Below, piece by piece: positions 26,101-41,100 of a DNA stretch of 64,000 nucleotides; position 1 is the first letter of the stretch; the number at the start of each line of letters is the position of its first letter. The stretch comes from Nectonema munidae (Eukaryota > Nematomorpha > Nectonematoida > Nectonematidae), in NCBI GenBank assembly GCA_030549495.1, contig JAUIRK010000308.1, positions 1-64,000 on the forward strand, given 5' to 3'. Both the position numbers and the translations under genes were made by a program. The notes under the pieces are model-generated. The model did no database searches and had not been told where the DNA came from. It was given only the letters and a program-made list of their open reading frames with translations.

Positions 26101-29100
26101 TGTATAAAAAATTTATCATAAAATAGTATTTTTGGGCAATAAAAAAAATTTTCCCGATGTTTTTTAAGGAGGTTTACAATTTTCACTGCGTAAATACGGG
26201 CTGATAATAATATTTGGCACGGGGTCGTGGGTGTCAAAAAGTTGGGAACCCATGATTTATCTAAAGAGTTTGTTTAATAACAGTAATATATATTGTATGA
26301 TGATTGATGATAACTGCATCAGGTATGAGGAGCTTATTTGAAAGTACAGTGAAACCTCGGTTTGTGGACACCTCAATACAGTGGACATTTTTGAAATGAC
26401 GGTTTGATTTTACATTAAAAACATAGGAAATGTAAGTCGATAATGAGGACACCTCACTACTTCGGAAAATGGACACTAGTATCGATGACTTTTAAATAAA
26501 ACCTCGATAATGAGGACACTACATTTTGATAAAAACAAAATTACACGCATCTGCTTCTCTTTCTATGAAACTCAGTGCAACTGCAAAACGCTTTTGATGC
26601 ATATTCTTAGCAATATTGTTCTAAATACTGTTAAGGCCTTTGTTAACCACTATAGTGAGTCGTCAAAATGATGTGGAGAGACATCCAGCTTTATCTACTT
26701 ATATGAGTTGTGCTTAAAAATGGTAAGCTAATGCTAGGATAAAAGCTTGAACCCTGTTAGCACATGGTACTTACAGTGTGTATCATACATTTACATGCTT
26801 CCTCTTTTCTTTGTTTAACTATCCTGTTTCTAATAAAAGCACATTTTATATCTCATCAGTCATTTGCTTGTTATAAAATAGAACGACAATTTCTATAATT
26901 TAATCTTTCATAAAATGTCTAGCAAAGCAAAACCTTGCACACCTCAGAGAAAAGAGTTCCCTCTTGATAGAAAAATTGATATTATAAAAGCATCTCAAAA
27001 TTCTAAATCCACCGTTAGAAAATTAGCTGTCCAGTTTAATTGCAGCAAATCACAAGTTGCAAAAATATTGAAAGCTTTAGAAAAAAATTTCAAGGTAACG
27101 TGGACATAAATCGTAAACGCTTTTTTCTTGACCATACTATGAACTGGAGGAACAACTTTGGGAATGGTACACTTCAGTAAGGTCACGTAATATTCCTGTC
27201 AGTGGTTCATTGTTACAAGAAAAAGCTATATCAATTGCCAATGGTTTGAAATTACCGAATTTCAAAGCTTCAAATGGATGGTTGAGTAACTTTAAACGTT
27301 TTTATGGACTACATTCGAAAGTTATTGATGGGGAAAGTGGAAGCGTGAATCTAGGTACGTTTTTTAAGAAGAAAAGTCGTCTTCCGTTTATCATTGATGG
27401 ATATTATCGGCTGAAAGCATTTACAATTTAGACGAAACAGGATTATTTTACCGAGCTTTGCCTTCTCGTACATTAAATGTTCGAGGAAAAGATACCTGCG
27501 GTGGGAAAAAAAGTAAGATCGTCTTACGGTTGTCATGATAACTAATATGGCTGGAGAGATGGAAAAACCTATCGTAATTGGGTCAGCTGCTCGCCAAGAT
27601 CTTTCAAGTGAATTCAAATTGACTCTCTTCCTGTCCACTATTATCACAGTAAAAAGGCATGGATGACTTGCAAAATTTTTGTTGAAGTCTTAGAAAAACT
27701 GAATCGAAAGTTTTGAAGATAAAACAAATAATAATAATTAACATTATTATATAACATTTGATAGTGCAATTCAATCCTGTGACGATTCAAGTGATCAAAG
27801 TATTCACTTAGAAGTTGATGCCATTGAAGATGACAAAAATGAAAGCGAAGAAGATGAACAAGAAGTAAAATCCAATTCAATCAGAACATTTTCAGAAGCC
27901 ATCGATATTACAAAAAAATTACAGTTTTTTTGTTTAAGCAAAGGTTTGGATGAAATTTTTTCTTCTCTATCTTCAGTTGAAGCAGATTTAGAAGACCATG
28001 CTCATAGAAGTATTTTTAAACAGACAAAGATTTTGGAGTATTTTAAACGACGTGAATGATTTGTCTGTCAATAAAGTTATTTCATCTTTTTAATGCTAAT
28101 ATTTACTTTTTAAACCTTCCGTTTTATGACCTTAGCTTAAAAAAACTCTATATATCTCTTTTAAATATTAAAACTTTAAATCAAATTTTTTTAGGCAATC
28201 TCGCTAATAGGGACACCTCGCTAATATGGTCATTTTTTGATGATTTCTAGGTGTCGATAATATCAAGGTTTTACTGTAATATGTTGTATGATAAATGGTA
28301 AAACTTGTGTTAGTGATAGGTTTTTATAGTTATTTTACTCAAAATTTTTAAATAAAGATAAATCCTTGTACCGTAGGGTGTTTTCACGATAAGGAACAAT
28401 CTCGCCGCTTGTGTCAAACTATGAAGAAAGTATGATGATTGTGGATCGAAGCCAATACCTTGAGTTAGACACCCAGCAACCTTAATCACGCATAGCAGTC
28501 TTTTTTCGAAAAAAGCGTCAAATTCCAGCGCGATAACTCAAAAACAAACAAATAGAATTGTTTACCCTGCTTATAGCACTAGAACATATAAACTAGACGA
28601 ACGAGCACGCTGCTACACGAGCTATCAAAAAGCTAGCAGGTCAGCTTTTACCCAAAAAAGAGAGCTCCCTTCAATAAATAGAAGTCCCAAACAACGTTCA
28701 CTTAACATGCTAACTTAATTTTAAAAGCAGAAAAACATAACATCTCCTGAGAAAAACAAAAATTCCTTTCAGAAGACATGAGGACACACGAACACAATGT
28801 TGAACAAATAACCTCAAATATAGTTACACTGATGCAGCAACACAAAGGAGAATGATCGAAACAAGATATCACATAGATCTGAGAACGTAGAACTGGCACA
28901 CATAAACTATGGAAAAGCATATCACAAAAACCCAACATATACCTAACATAAGCATTACCAACATCTCTAGATCAAACAAAAAAGCAACCCAGTTCAAGAA
29001 ACTCTTTACAACTACATTACCCCACAAAGTAAACAAAATGATAGATCGTTAAACAAAAAAAGCCATAAACATATCACTATCTCTACCACACAAACACAAA

Positions 29101-32100
29101 ATGCCATTCATAAATTACGCACAAATTACTCAACAGAACCTGATCACATAAAAATAAGACATCTTAAAAATCTAGAACACAAAGCATAACATATCTTATA
29201 CACATATAACACAAACATTAATCCTTAAATATGGAAGACGTCTAAGAGAACCCCAATACCTAAACCTAAAAAAATCAAACACCAGGCGCAGCGCCAATAT
29301 AAATGGCCAATAATTCCCAATCTCATTAATATCTTAACATTAAAAAAAATACTGAAGTACTTCACCCCTAACAAAACCCAGCAACATGGATTCAGCAAAA
29401 ATTCTAAATCACCACTGGGATACGCATTTAACAACATAGATTTAGAAAAGTGCCTCCGCAACGCACCATAGCCATTGCGAGAAAGGCTTTTGGCTGTGCC
29501 ACATTCACAAACAAACAAGTCAAATACATCGCTAATAACATCAATTACGCTCACAACACACAAAACACTACCAAGTGCGGTGTACAATAAGGAAGTGTAC
29601 TCTCACCAATATTTACTTATCTGACATATCAGAAACACCTGAACACGCTACTCTCGTCTCCTACAGAGATGACACAATACTTACCTAACATCACAAACCA
29701 CCCATAGCCGAACAACTATTTCAACCCTAAATCTCAAAGCACTCAACGCAACCGCTAAAACAAGACTATTGAGAACACAAAGAACGTTCAAAATAAACAT
29801 TAATAACACTATGTAACAAAAATAAAAAACTTTTTATTAGGTCATGAGCATGAAAAAAAATTACACTGCTCCCTCGCCGCTTTACCACTAACCCCGCATA
29901 CCGCCATACAATTATCTAGATCCCATTTCCCTCCATTATAATTCCCCCGATTTAACGCCCCTCGCTATCCGCCAATAACATCGATAGAATAAGCACACTT
30001 TACTTCATTGAAATAAGCCTCGATTTAACGCCATGCGTTGTTCATGCAATTTTAGCAGTGATTAATGAGTTGTTTGATCCCTCGCACAAACGCCACCCCC
30101 TTTCAATGTCTCCCGCTTAATGCCATAAAATTATATAGATCAAAATTTTCTCTTTTATAACTCCCCCAATAATGCCACTGTTGTCAGCCGTCCACCATAT
30201 TTATTTACAGAACGGATATACCTTTTTTCGTCAAATTTAGCCCCGATTTTATATCATGTATTGCTGTCAAATTAACTATAATAATATTTACTTTTATTTA
30301 TTCAAAAATAATAGCCATTGCCATAATTTTCCTTCAATTTATGTTTTAGTGACACTTTTGTACTCATTAGGTATTTTTAGTTACTGTTGATAAAGGAAAT
30401 TCACGCAAGAACATATTTCTCGTTGCATACTAATAACAAATCTAGAAAGTGATATTATAATAAGGAAAACGCTCAAATGAGGTTTTGAACTCAACGTGTA
30501 AAGGAAAAGCAATGTTCGATTTTAACTTCAAAAAATAAATAAATTCTTACTTTAATTAAATGCCGTACTTTACAATACTACTTACTCAAAGCAAATAAGA
30601 CAGCTACATTTTCGATAACCCCGATAAACCGCCAATTGATGATAACCCCAATAGTGGCGGTATATCGAGGGTGCAATCAGGTTTTTGAAATTTAATTTCA
30701 TTCCTGAATTTTAATTTCAGGGTCATTCTGCAGTCCATCTCCTTGTAGCACTTGAGAAGATTGTCGACCAGTTCACGGTAGTTTTCTTCCTTGCTGTTAC
30801 CCAATAAGCCCTGGACAACAGCAATGAAGCTGCGCCAGGCACGTTTCTCCGCTGCCAACAACTTTCCGGAGAACTCAGGGTCCTGCATTGGCTTTTCAAT
30901 TTGAGGCTCAACGAACACCCCTGCCTTTATTTTGGCCTCCAACAACTTCGGAAATACCGCTTCCAAATGCTTGAAAGCAGCGGACTCATGATCTAGTGCC
31001 TTCACAAATTGCTTTATGAGCGCCAGCTTGATGTGGAGGGGTGGCATCAAGGTCCCCTCCTGCTGAATCAGCGGTTGCCACTTGACGTTCTACTCGCCAA
31101 TGACAAAGACTATTCTTAATAGCCAATCCTTCGTTCATCGATGTTTTGTGAAGCCGATGGAAACTTGTCAAAAAGGCAAGCATCTTAAAGTCTTCAATCA
31201 CTTCCCAATCGTGCTCTTCGTACTTCACCAGGCCCAGCAGGTGCTTCACATTCGTATAGCCTTCTTTTAGGTGAACAGAGTGGGCGATAGGAATGCTTGG
31301 GTACTTGCTACCATTGTGCAACAGCACCGCCTTCAAACTTCTATTTGAGCTGTCCACGAACAGTTGCCAGTTGCAGGGATCATATGGGAATTCAATTTCT
31401 TCAAACAAGCGATTGATGTCGTGACAATAATACACTTTCTCATCAAGTGTGAAATACTGAAAGAATGTCATGGCGTTGTCTCTGTTTTGTTACCCAACAG
31501 TTTTCGTCGAACAAGTTCCACTGTTTGAACCTGGATGTCAGTAATTCTGCTTTTCATTTGGTGAGTCCTAGTTCTTTGATAAGATCATTGAGCTCCACTT
31601 GGTTAGGGAAAAGCGGAATAGCCAGGTTATCATCTGCAGCAAAGACATCGTCGTGGGCATCTTCTGTTTCTCTGCTGGAACTTGTGCTAGCATCTTTTGT
31701 GATCACCGGAGGAGAGTTGGGAGCTGGAAGCTCCTCAAAATTCATCACAGTACGAAGAGATGATGGAAGATCGGGATAGTCGAACATATCCGTCTTCTTA
31801 CCGTTACGCGGACACGTGACTACCACCATACAAAAGTAGCAGTTGTTTGTGTGATCTGTTGGTTCCCGCCAGAATCTTGGCACGCCAAACTTCAGTTTTC
31901 GTTACTTCCCTATGTACCACGACTCCAGAGTGGACCGACAGCTTCCCCAAACCATGTGTGGCGCCCAACTCTTGTCCTGGTCCCCTACTTGAACTCTAAA
32001 GTACACCTTGTAAGCCGAACAGAGGAGGTTCCCTTCAACTATGATGTACTTGACTGACTTGACATTCAGAAAGACTCCGCGACAGCAGAAGTTATCAGGA

Positions 32101-35100
32101 TCATGCTTGCGGGAACCTCGAACAGAAGCCATCATGAGACAACCAATATCTGTAAATAAAAGAGCAAATATAATAAGTCGAGTTGGAGAAGGGAAACAAA
32201 TTAACATATACCAAATGACTATTTGAATGAATCATATAAATCATACTTGAATAAATGATATTTTTTTCAAAATATTTTCTAAATCACATAACGATCAACA
32301 GTATGGTATGTTTTACTTTTGATTAGCATATCCCTGTATGTTTCAAGGCTGTTGTATAGTTTCAGTAATGTTCAAAGGCAATTTTTGCATATGTAAATAT
32401 ACAATTTTTTGTTATTTTTCAAAAAATCGGTGTCAGTTTTTTAAATGAAGATTAGAGACATGAAAGATAGGCTTTTTCTTCATTTTTACGACCTAATAAA
32501 AGAGAACAACCAAAAAATTCACTCAAACAAAATCTTTGTTACATTGTGTAATCAAGAAATAAATCCTACTCGGAAATACATTCAAGAAAAAAGATTGAGT
32601 AAACACATCATAAACACTACACAAAACGTAGAAAATGGGTTAACATGCTCAAACAACTAACATCTACTACACACTGGGCTAAAGACAAGGAAATCCTACT
32701 CATTCACTGCATAAAAAACAATCAATGGACCAATTCTTGAATATGCAAAAAGCGTTTGTTCGCCCATCATATAATATACAATACTTTCAAAGAAAATACC
32801 CACTCAGTCTCAAATAAAAATGACTTTTATTTGACTGACAGATCACGATGATAATAATAATAATAAGATAGCGTGAGCTCGGGGCCAACAACAACACACT
32901 AGAATATCCTTTTCGTGCTGAATACACCTAAATCCGGCATTCAATTTTCATCCTAAGCATTTTATAAGTTTTGTTAAAACTTATATGATTTGCCAAATAT
33001 CATTTTGGTGAAGGAATAACAGAGTAAGGGATTTAGTAAGTTTTTTTTGGATCGGCATATAATTCACAAATATATCATTTTTAATGTTATCGGGATATAT
33101 GTACTTTGAATAAAATCAAATTTTTGAGGTTACAATTTTAAAATAAATACAAAATTGTTTTAAAAACCAATATTTTAGCGAACCATTATCAAATCTTTAA
33201 CTGTTTCTCGATTCAAATTCCTTCTTTTGTTGGTAATAAAATATGATCCTCAACTTTTAATTTTGATTAACTAGCTGGCAGTGAAAGATTTTTTCATCAA
33301 ACTACATAAAAGTGGCAAATTGTCTTCTCTATCTTTCCTCTAAACCAAAATGTTATCTTTTTTGCGTCTAGTAACTCCACATGTCAATTCCTTGAATTAA
33401 TTTAGATTGGTGATGTGAATGCCTGTGTTTTTATAATTGTTTTTCAATTAGGTTGTAGTAGAAAGTTTATCATTTTCTATTACTGTCTAAATAGTTATTA
33501 TCAGTTTTTTTTAGAGTCTAGTACATTAGTTTTCTTGCGATCATTTTCTAGAACAATTTTCATCTTTGTAACTAAATTGAAACTTTAAATTATTACCTTT
33601 GAAACGAAGATTGAAATAATTGGAAACAAAATTAAAAAAAATTGGTTCACCATGTCTAAGCGCATTCTTTTCTTTTTAAATGAGAACTTTCTGTGTTTTT
33701 TTGATTGGGCGAAAAGTCAGACAAAAAACTTTCAAAATAGAGATTTATAAAAAGAAATGGCAAATTATGTGAAGATAAGGAGGATTTGAAAAGGATTAGG
33801 AAAAAATAATAAAGGTGACCCCCCTTTTGCTCATTTTTTCTGTTACGAAATAATAAACAAATATTTACAACTTTATTTTTACGTATATACAAAATGTGAT
33901 ATAGACACCAGTACATATAAAGTGAACAGGCGAGTTGGATTTTCCATTTTAAAATCTAAAAGGAATGAACAGGAGTAAATAATTTGACAAATTTATTAGA
34001 AAAATGATATTTTTCAATGTTACATAAAATATAAAATGTTTTTTAAAAGTAAAATAAAGACTCGTCTCTATTTTGTAGCTAACTCTTAAAATTGCTTTAT
34101 TTTTCTCTTTGCTAACTTTTAGGTTCAAAAAAGAGGATGCATTCATAGTGTTAAATGCATGGCATAATAATATGGTTACATGATTGTTCTTTAGGATTAA
34201 CAAATTTTACAGACAGGCCTGAGAATTAGGTTTGATAAGGACAGTATCCGTGTAGGAATGTGAATGTTAGAATAACGGAGGAAAAAACATCGGGAAAAAT
34301 ATTGAAAATCGGATAGCGTGGTTGTTGAATAATTGAGTATCAGACAAACGAGGTAAGAGTGCATTACCAATGGTCTTATAATATAGGCTTTTTATTAGTT
34401 CTTCAGAAGACAGAATTTTTGACCGTCGAACATCAAATATTGAATCAAATGAGCCAAGAATTATCTTCCCCATATATTTATAAAATAGGTCATTTTTAGA
34501 GTCATGGTATAAAACGATGCCTTTGTTAGAGTATGGCATAACTCTGAGGCTTTTTCTTACGTATGCAGTTGTTTCACTACTAGATCATCCCAATTTGAAA
34601 GGGCATTTGTGGCCACCTGTTCAAATAACTGGTAAAAAGCAAAAATCAGGAATAAAGGCTTTATTACATGCGACGACTAGTGAGCACTATTTCTCCATGT
34701 CCTAGTGAGAAAGTCTAAAAAATCTTGCTAACCTATTCTATTCATTCAATTTTAAAACATCGTTGCCAGTTTATTTTCGTTAAAAACCGAAACTATGTGA
34801 AAATTTCCGAAATTTGAAATGTCCTATCGCTGGCAAAACTTGTATTGCTAGAAAAGGGTGAATTGTTTGTATTTGCTAGAAAACAATTTAACGTTATATT
34901 TAGTTTCTTGCCAGGCAAAAGCACAAATGATACTATTTTGATCATTAGACAGGTTATAGAAAAGAGAACAAGAAATGGGTAGTCTATATTTTGCGTCCAT
35001 AGATTTGAAGAAGGCTTTTGATTCTTTCTCTAGAGTCTTTAGTTGGTCTTTAAGAAGAAAACGTGTAAATGGAAAACCATTGAGAGCAATTATGCTATTA

Positions 35101-38100
35101 TACGAGATCGAAGACACGTATATAAAGATGACGACTTTGTTTCACACGAATTCAAAATAAAAGTGGAATTACATCAATAATTGATATCTTTTTTGTTCAA
35201 TACGATCATGAATGAAATTCTAAAAGATGTAATCAAAGAAGACATACATGACGTTTTATACGTAGATCACATAATTTTAGTTGCATAATCTTCTGAGGAA
35301 TTGGAAAATAAAATTTTGCATATGGAAAAAACATTAGAGCAAAAGAGTTCAAGATTAAATATGAATAAAACTAAATAGATGAAAATAAGTGAGCCATTTA
35401 AGACAGAACACGTAGTTCCTAAGATAGACCCTTGCTGAGTGTAAAATTCTATATTTTCTTTTTTGTAGCAAGTGATTGCACAGCAGGTGTTCCGGAGCTT
35501 ATCTAAAATAAAAAACTTCAAGTAGGTTGCCCAACTTCTAAGTCTGTAGAAGGTATTGGAGAAAAGATAGTAGCAGTGGAGTAGTCATTGAGGAGGTTCA
35601 CCACTTTTTCTATTTAGGTGAAATTTAAAATGATAAAAACAGCATCTATGTTTTCAAACATACATTACGTGTAACATAAACTTGCTTAAAATAAAGTTTA
35701 AAAAGTAATATAATTTATTGGACACAGGATTTAAAACGGTGAATTTTCGCCGACACTCGGCTTTATCAAACCACTATACTAATGAGTAGGGTAGAAGTTG
35801 AAAACTCATAATAAAATAACAGTAATAAATTATAATACTCTTTAAATTTTATTTTAATTTTCCTTTAATTTATGGGTCAACTTCAGCATCAGATTTATAT
35901 AAACTTGCTTAGTTCCATTAGTAGTACATTTCCACATCTTCTGCATAAAAACAGTTTTGTTCCAACATTCAATTGCCTTAATTGATTCCTTTGCCTTTTG
36001 TATGACTTGATGCAAGGGAGAAACTTTGCTTTTCTTTTTTTGCAAAAATTATACCTTAGGTTTTCGATCAGTTCTAAAATAAATTGCTTTCGAGCAATAC
36101 TTTTGCCAGCACAATCTTGAAAATAACAAAGGCATTCAAGTAGGAGATGTCGAATAAACAGCAAGAGGCCATCTTCTTCAAGCACAATGTGTAGAATACT
36201 TTTTTAGCATTTGGTCGACAACATCAACTCCTATTTTATTTTTATTATAAAAATCTATAACATCTTTTTTGCATATCATCCGAACAAAGTGAAGAACTAT
36301 GCATTGTTGAATGTAAGTATACATTTTTTGTTTTTACATTGATAGTTCACGAGCAGAATATTATTTTCATCATTATAAAAAAAGATGAGTGAAATTTTCA
36401 TAGTTATTTCTTTAGGTAAGCCTTTTTACATTATAACGCAGACCTTTATGTTTATCAATGAGTTAAGATCAACATCTTCACACAGTGGAACATCTGCCCG
36501 TAATTCTTTTTCTTGTGCTTTAAGGTAAGGGTCAACTAACTACATACTTTGATTCCACTTCAGCCATCATCCAAAACTTCAAACCAAATTTACCAGGCTT
36601 ATTAGGCATGAAAATGATGAACTTGCAATGGTTTTTCAAAGAAAGTAACTGTTCATCACTTGTCAAAAAGCACTTGGGTTTATATGATGTTGAGCAATTT
36701 GCACGAAATTTATCAAAAAGCTCTCTAATAGGTGAAAATTTTCTAACCTTCCTCTTTTTATATTTGCAAAATTTCTCCATCTTGTCCCATCGCTTGCTAT
36801 AAACTCATCAGGTTGAGAAAAAAAACTTTGAGTGGCATAAAAACTACTTTGAGAAGAAACAGAAACATCAAAACAAAGAAAGCTCCCAGTCTCAGAAACG
36901 GAAGATGTACATCTCGAAGCGAGCTAGATTCAGACATATTTCAAAATACTGAAGAAAAATTGATTATAATATTATTTTTATGAAAAGAAAAAGAAATTAT
37001 ACTGTAAGTAAGTAATCAGAACATATAAACAAAGAGAAAGCTTTAGCGCGTAACATTTAAAAAATGTAGCAATAGTCATTAAAACGTAAACTTTTTGATG
37101 AGTATACATTATCCTCATATTTAGTTTACTATAAATATATATCATTACTTTCAAAACGAATATATTACACCCGAAACAAGTGTCCTATTATAGTATTTAA
37201 TTCAAAGGGTTCAATAGAATCCTTTGGTTTTTTTTAAAATAGATGTAAACACTTTTTGAGAATGCAGTTTTTTCACTAAATTTGTACTACATATTAAAAA
37301 ACAAATGACTCCAAATATTATTTTTGGTGTTTAAAAATTCACGTTAAATTAGAGCTGGGGTTCTATAGAACCCCTTGGCTTTTCTAATGTTAGGCAGTAT
37401 TTTATGAAGTAGTATATATTCTTTACCTATTACTGGTCATTTATCGCGTCAGATAAGGCTTAGTGTATAGTGGTCAAAATTAGGGTTCAAAAGAAGCTAA
37501 ATAGATTAAATACAACCGAAATGAGAATGCTAAGAATTATGTATAATTATAATTCAAAATGTAGACTAAGTAATGACAAAAATAGAGATTTATAACAAGT
37601 AAACGATATAAATAAAGTATTAGAAGTTTGGCAATATAAGTCAGAAGAATTGATTTAAAAAGTTTACAAAGAAAAAACGATAGGTATGTGTAAGCGAACT
37701 GGAGAGAAGTAGTTGAGAAAATATGAGGAAAATATATCTAAAATTAGGCGATGAAATAGATAGGGAAAATTGGAGACGTAGAATTGAACAAATAGCGTGA
37801 ACATCCATATTTGTAATAAAACCACCTGACCCTTTGCTTGCTGGGAATCTAGCGGCAAAGCCGATTTTATTATTTTTGCTTTGACCCTATCATATGTGAA
37901 TGATTTTGTTCTCTTAGGAATATAGAAAGTAGTGATTTGATTACAATTACAAACAAGATAATTCGACTTTATAAAATCCCAGCAAGTGTAATAGCGAATA
38001 ATAATTAGGGTGTGTTCATTTGGGAAAAAAATCTATTATAATAAATTTAGAAAAATAAAAAAAAATGTTCTCTCCCCAATTTTGAAGATATGCGTCCCTG

Positions 38101-41100
38101 AGCTATTTTAAAATAAAAAAGCTCATCTTTCTCATTCAGCCCATCAAATGAAATTTGTATGGGAGTAATTTTCAAAATACAATCGCCTATACAAAATCTA
38201 TATTGATTGATTAAAAAAATACTTTATCTGTTTGGCGATGTAATCAAGAAGTGTGAACGTTTCAGGTTTTTGGAACTCGGAAGTATTTGTCAATACAAGA
38301 GAGGCTGCAGGAATTGTCGTCAGTTCTCGAGTTATGATCGCTTTAATATACTCTTTGATTTCCTCCATCTCATTTTTCAAGGAAGTGATCTGTGTGTGGG
38401 TTTAGAAGTGAAATTACGATAAATCAATTAATAAAATATTCTTCGCATGGGTAATCAAGGAAAAAGATGAATTAGTGGATAAGTTATTTAAGTAGTAAAA
38501 TCTTACTAAATATAAAATTTGTGAATAAAAAAATTGGCATTTTTGAAATGAATGATGCCTCTTTCAAAGCTATACCATTTCTTGGTTATACATATAATTA
38601 AAATAAGTTAAGTTGATGCCTTCTTCTATTTTATATTAATTCCTTATACCAAAGAAAGGTAATGGCATCAGGTTCATACAAAATTTTGCCTTCACGTCCA
38701 CTCTGCTCAAGTCCGAACTGTGTAAACTGATAACTCCTAATCGGCTGCATCTCCTTGACATAGAGTGGAAGTGGGGCACAAAGATTGATTTACACAATGT
38801 CTCTTATGATACAGATTCTTTTAATGGTCTTTTAGATACAGATAAAGTTAATGGTCAGACAACCGCCTCTCTATGGGAGCAGCGTTTAGTCCTGGAGTGT
38901 TACAATTCATATTAACAAAGCTAATCGCAACCTTCAGATGTCGAAAAGCTTACAAGACCACAAAGGATTCATTGTATTCCTCAAGGAATGTAACATGAAT
39001 ATTAATTGGCACAAAAGCGAAATAACTCATCAACAGTCGATCAGTTACTTGTGAATTATCCTAAACTTAAAGAAAGAATCCATCCAGTTACCTATGAAGA
39101 TGCCGACAAGGCTGAAGACGCACTCCTTGCTGGAGCTTTCCTAGAAGACAACAAGTATCTTAAACTTTACCAGAAAACCATCGGGTTCATCACTTACTAC
39201 TTCTCAACAATAAGTGGCGAATACCGGTGGTCTCAAGCCTCTACGATACTATGTCAAGCAACGTACTTCACCGGAGGACTTGGATACAGGCATGGAAAAA
39301 GATCCCAACAATAACCTGCTTCGCCAAAACTCCTCCACCTGAAGAAGCAGTGTTCTCCGACGCCACACTACAACAGATGGGGTGGTATCAAAAAATGGCT
39401 CCTCTATCTACAAAATAAGTAATTCAAATATTCATGTTACTGAGCTAGTAGCACTGCTTCTAGCTATCACAAGGGAAGATGAGAAATCAATCTTCTACTG
39501 CGACTCGATGACTGCTATCCTAACGGTAAAAAATTTCGGAACCCATCACGCAAGGAATGCCCTAATTCTCCTGACAATACCGGAAGATTTGAAAATCAAA
39601 ATAAAGAACCGAAAGAACGATATCAGATACATTAGAAGCGATAACAACCCGGCGGACGAGCCGTCCAGATCCTCATATACAAGCTAAAACAAGAGTTGAA
39701 GGCATTTACTTGAATTAAATATGATGTTTTAATGACGCCATTGAGAACATTTTTTAACCAATCAGGTATGGCTTTCATTATTAAGGCTTAGTGATGAATA
39801 GCGCACTGGGTAGCAATTACATATGGAGATTTTTGCTTAATCAAAGTCTAAAAACTTGAACAAGAAATTGTTAGAGCACGGTCAGTTGCCTCCAAGTAGA
39901 TGTTCTGGCTTATAACATGTGCTGTAAAAAATTGTCCACATTATCAAATTTTTTTTCTTAAAGGGTTTTACTGCTAAGAGTTTTGTAAAACAAAAAAATG
40001 TCTACCAAGTGCTTGTCATAAACATATTGTAAGTGCGATCCATAGTTTTATCAAGCTGAATTGCAAAAAAGTTGAAAATCGAATTCTGAATCAATAAACC
40101 ATCTCTGATATTTCATCAGACATTTCTCCTATTAGCCTTCTAACAGTATCCTCTGACAGCAAGATACGCTTAAAATTTAAAAAACTTCTTAGCACATTCA
40201 ATATGATATTTTTGCCGTAAGGCAATATCAACTATCCTCCTATGTTGTAGGATTTTTTGAAATTTGACAAACCATACTTAATATTTTGGAAAAACATTCC
40301 TATGTTATAAAATCTGGATTTGTGCAATCGTTTAAAATAGTCAATAGTTTTGTTTATCCAACTCTAGTGCTTTACTTCCAGTGCAAGTTTCACTTGACGG
40401 ACTTTAGAAAACGTGACGGTCTTTAGAAGACAAAGGCAAGTTTAACCTTCGAAAACCAAATACAGAATCGGCTCAACCAAAAATTTCGTTCCCTAAAGAT
40501 TTACAGAAGATCATTTTAGACTTTAGTTTAAAGCCATGGTATAAAACCTCCACTTGGTTAGAGTATAGCATATCTCTATGATTCCTTACAAAAGTAAAAA
40601 ATAAAGCATTACCAAATCACCCTATAAGGGTTAGCTACTTCAACGTTGGCTTTTGCTGCTTATAAAAACTTGAAAATATCAAATAAACTATCTCATTTTT
40701 TATGCCTCCTATTATTTTGAAATTATTCTGAGAACAGACAGTTTCATTTTAATAGTGAAAATTGCTTTATTAGTTTATTTTGTCTCCTTTCTCACTTATG
40801 TTAATTATGTAGCAAATTTTTCAATTTTGAATAAAAGGCAAGGTAAAGGTACCGTGGGTGTGCTTTCATTGACAAGGCACGATGTACCGCTTATGTCAAA
40901 CTATGAACAAATTGTTATCGATGAGGAATCGAATCCAGAGGCTTCCGTGCTGAGTCAATCATCTCAACCAACCTGCCATGCATCCCAGAGAGTATGCTGT
41001 AGAGTAGCGATCTCCAACCGGTGGTCTGCGGACCACTACTGGTTTGCAAAAAAAATTTGCTGATACGCAAGAAAATCGGAAAATTTATAGAGTAACAAGT

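Noticed and set aside
29225-29587. Cys-rich 120-residue minus frame
   Set aside because: Lies opposite the Jockey-like LINE RT; composition explains the open frame.
33656-34203. Minus frames rich in Phe and Leu
   Set aside because: AT-driven random frames with no domain, ends or homologous copy.
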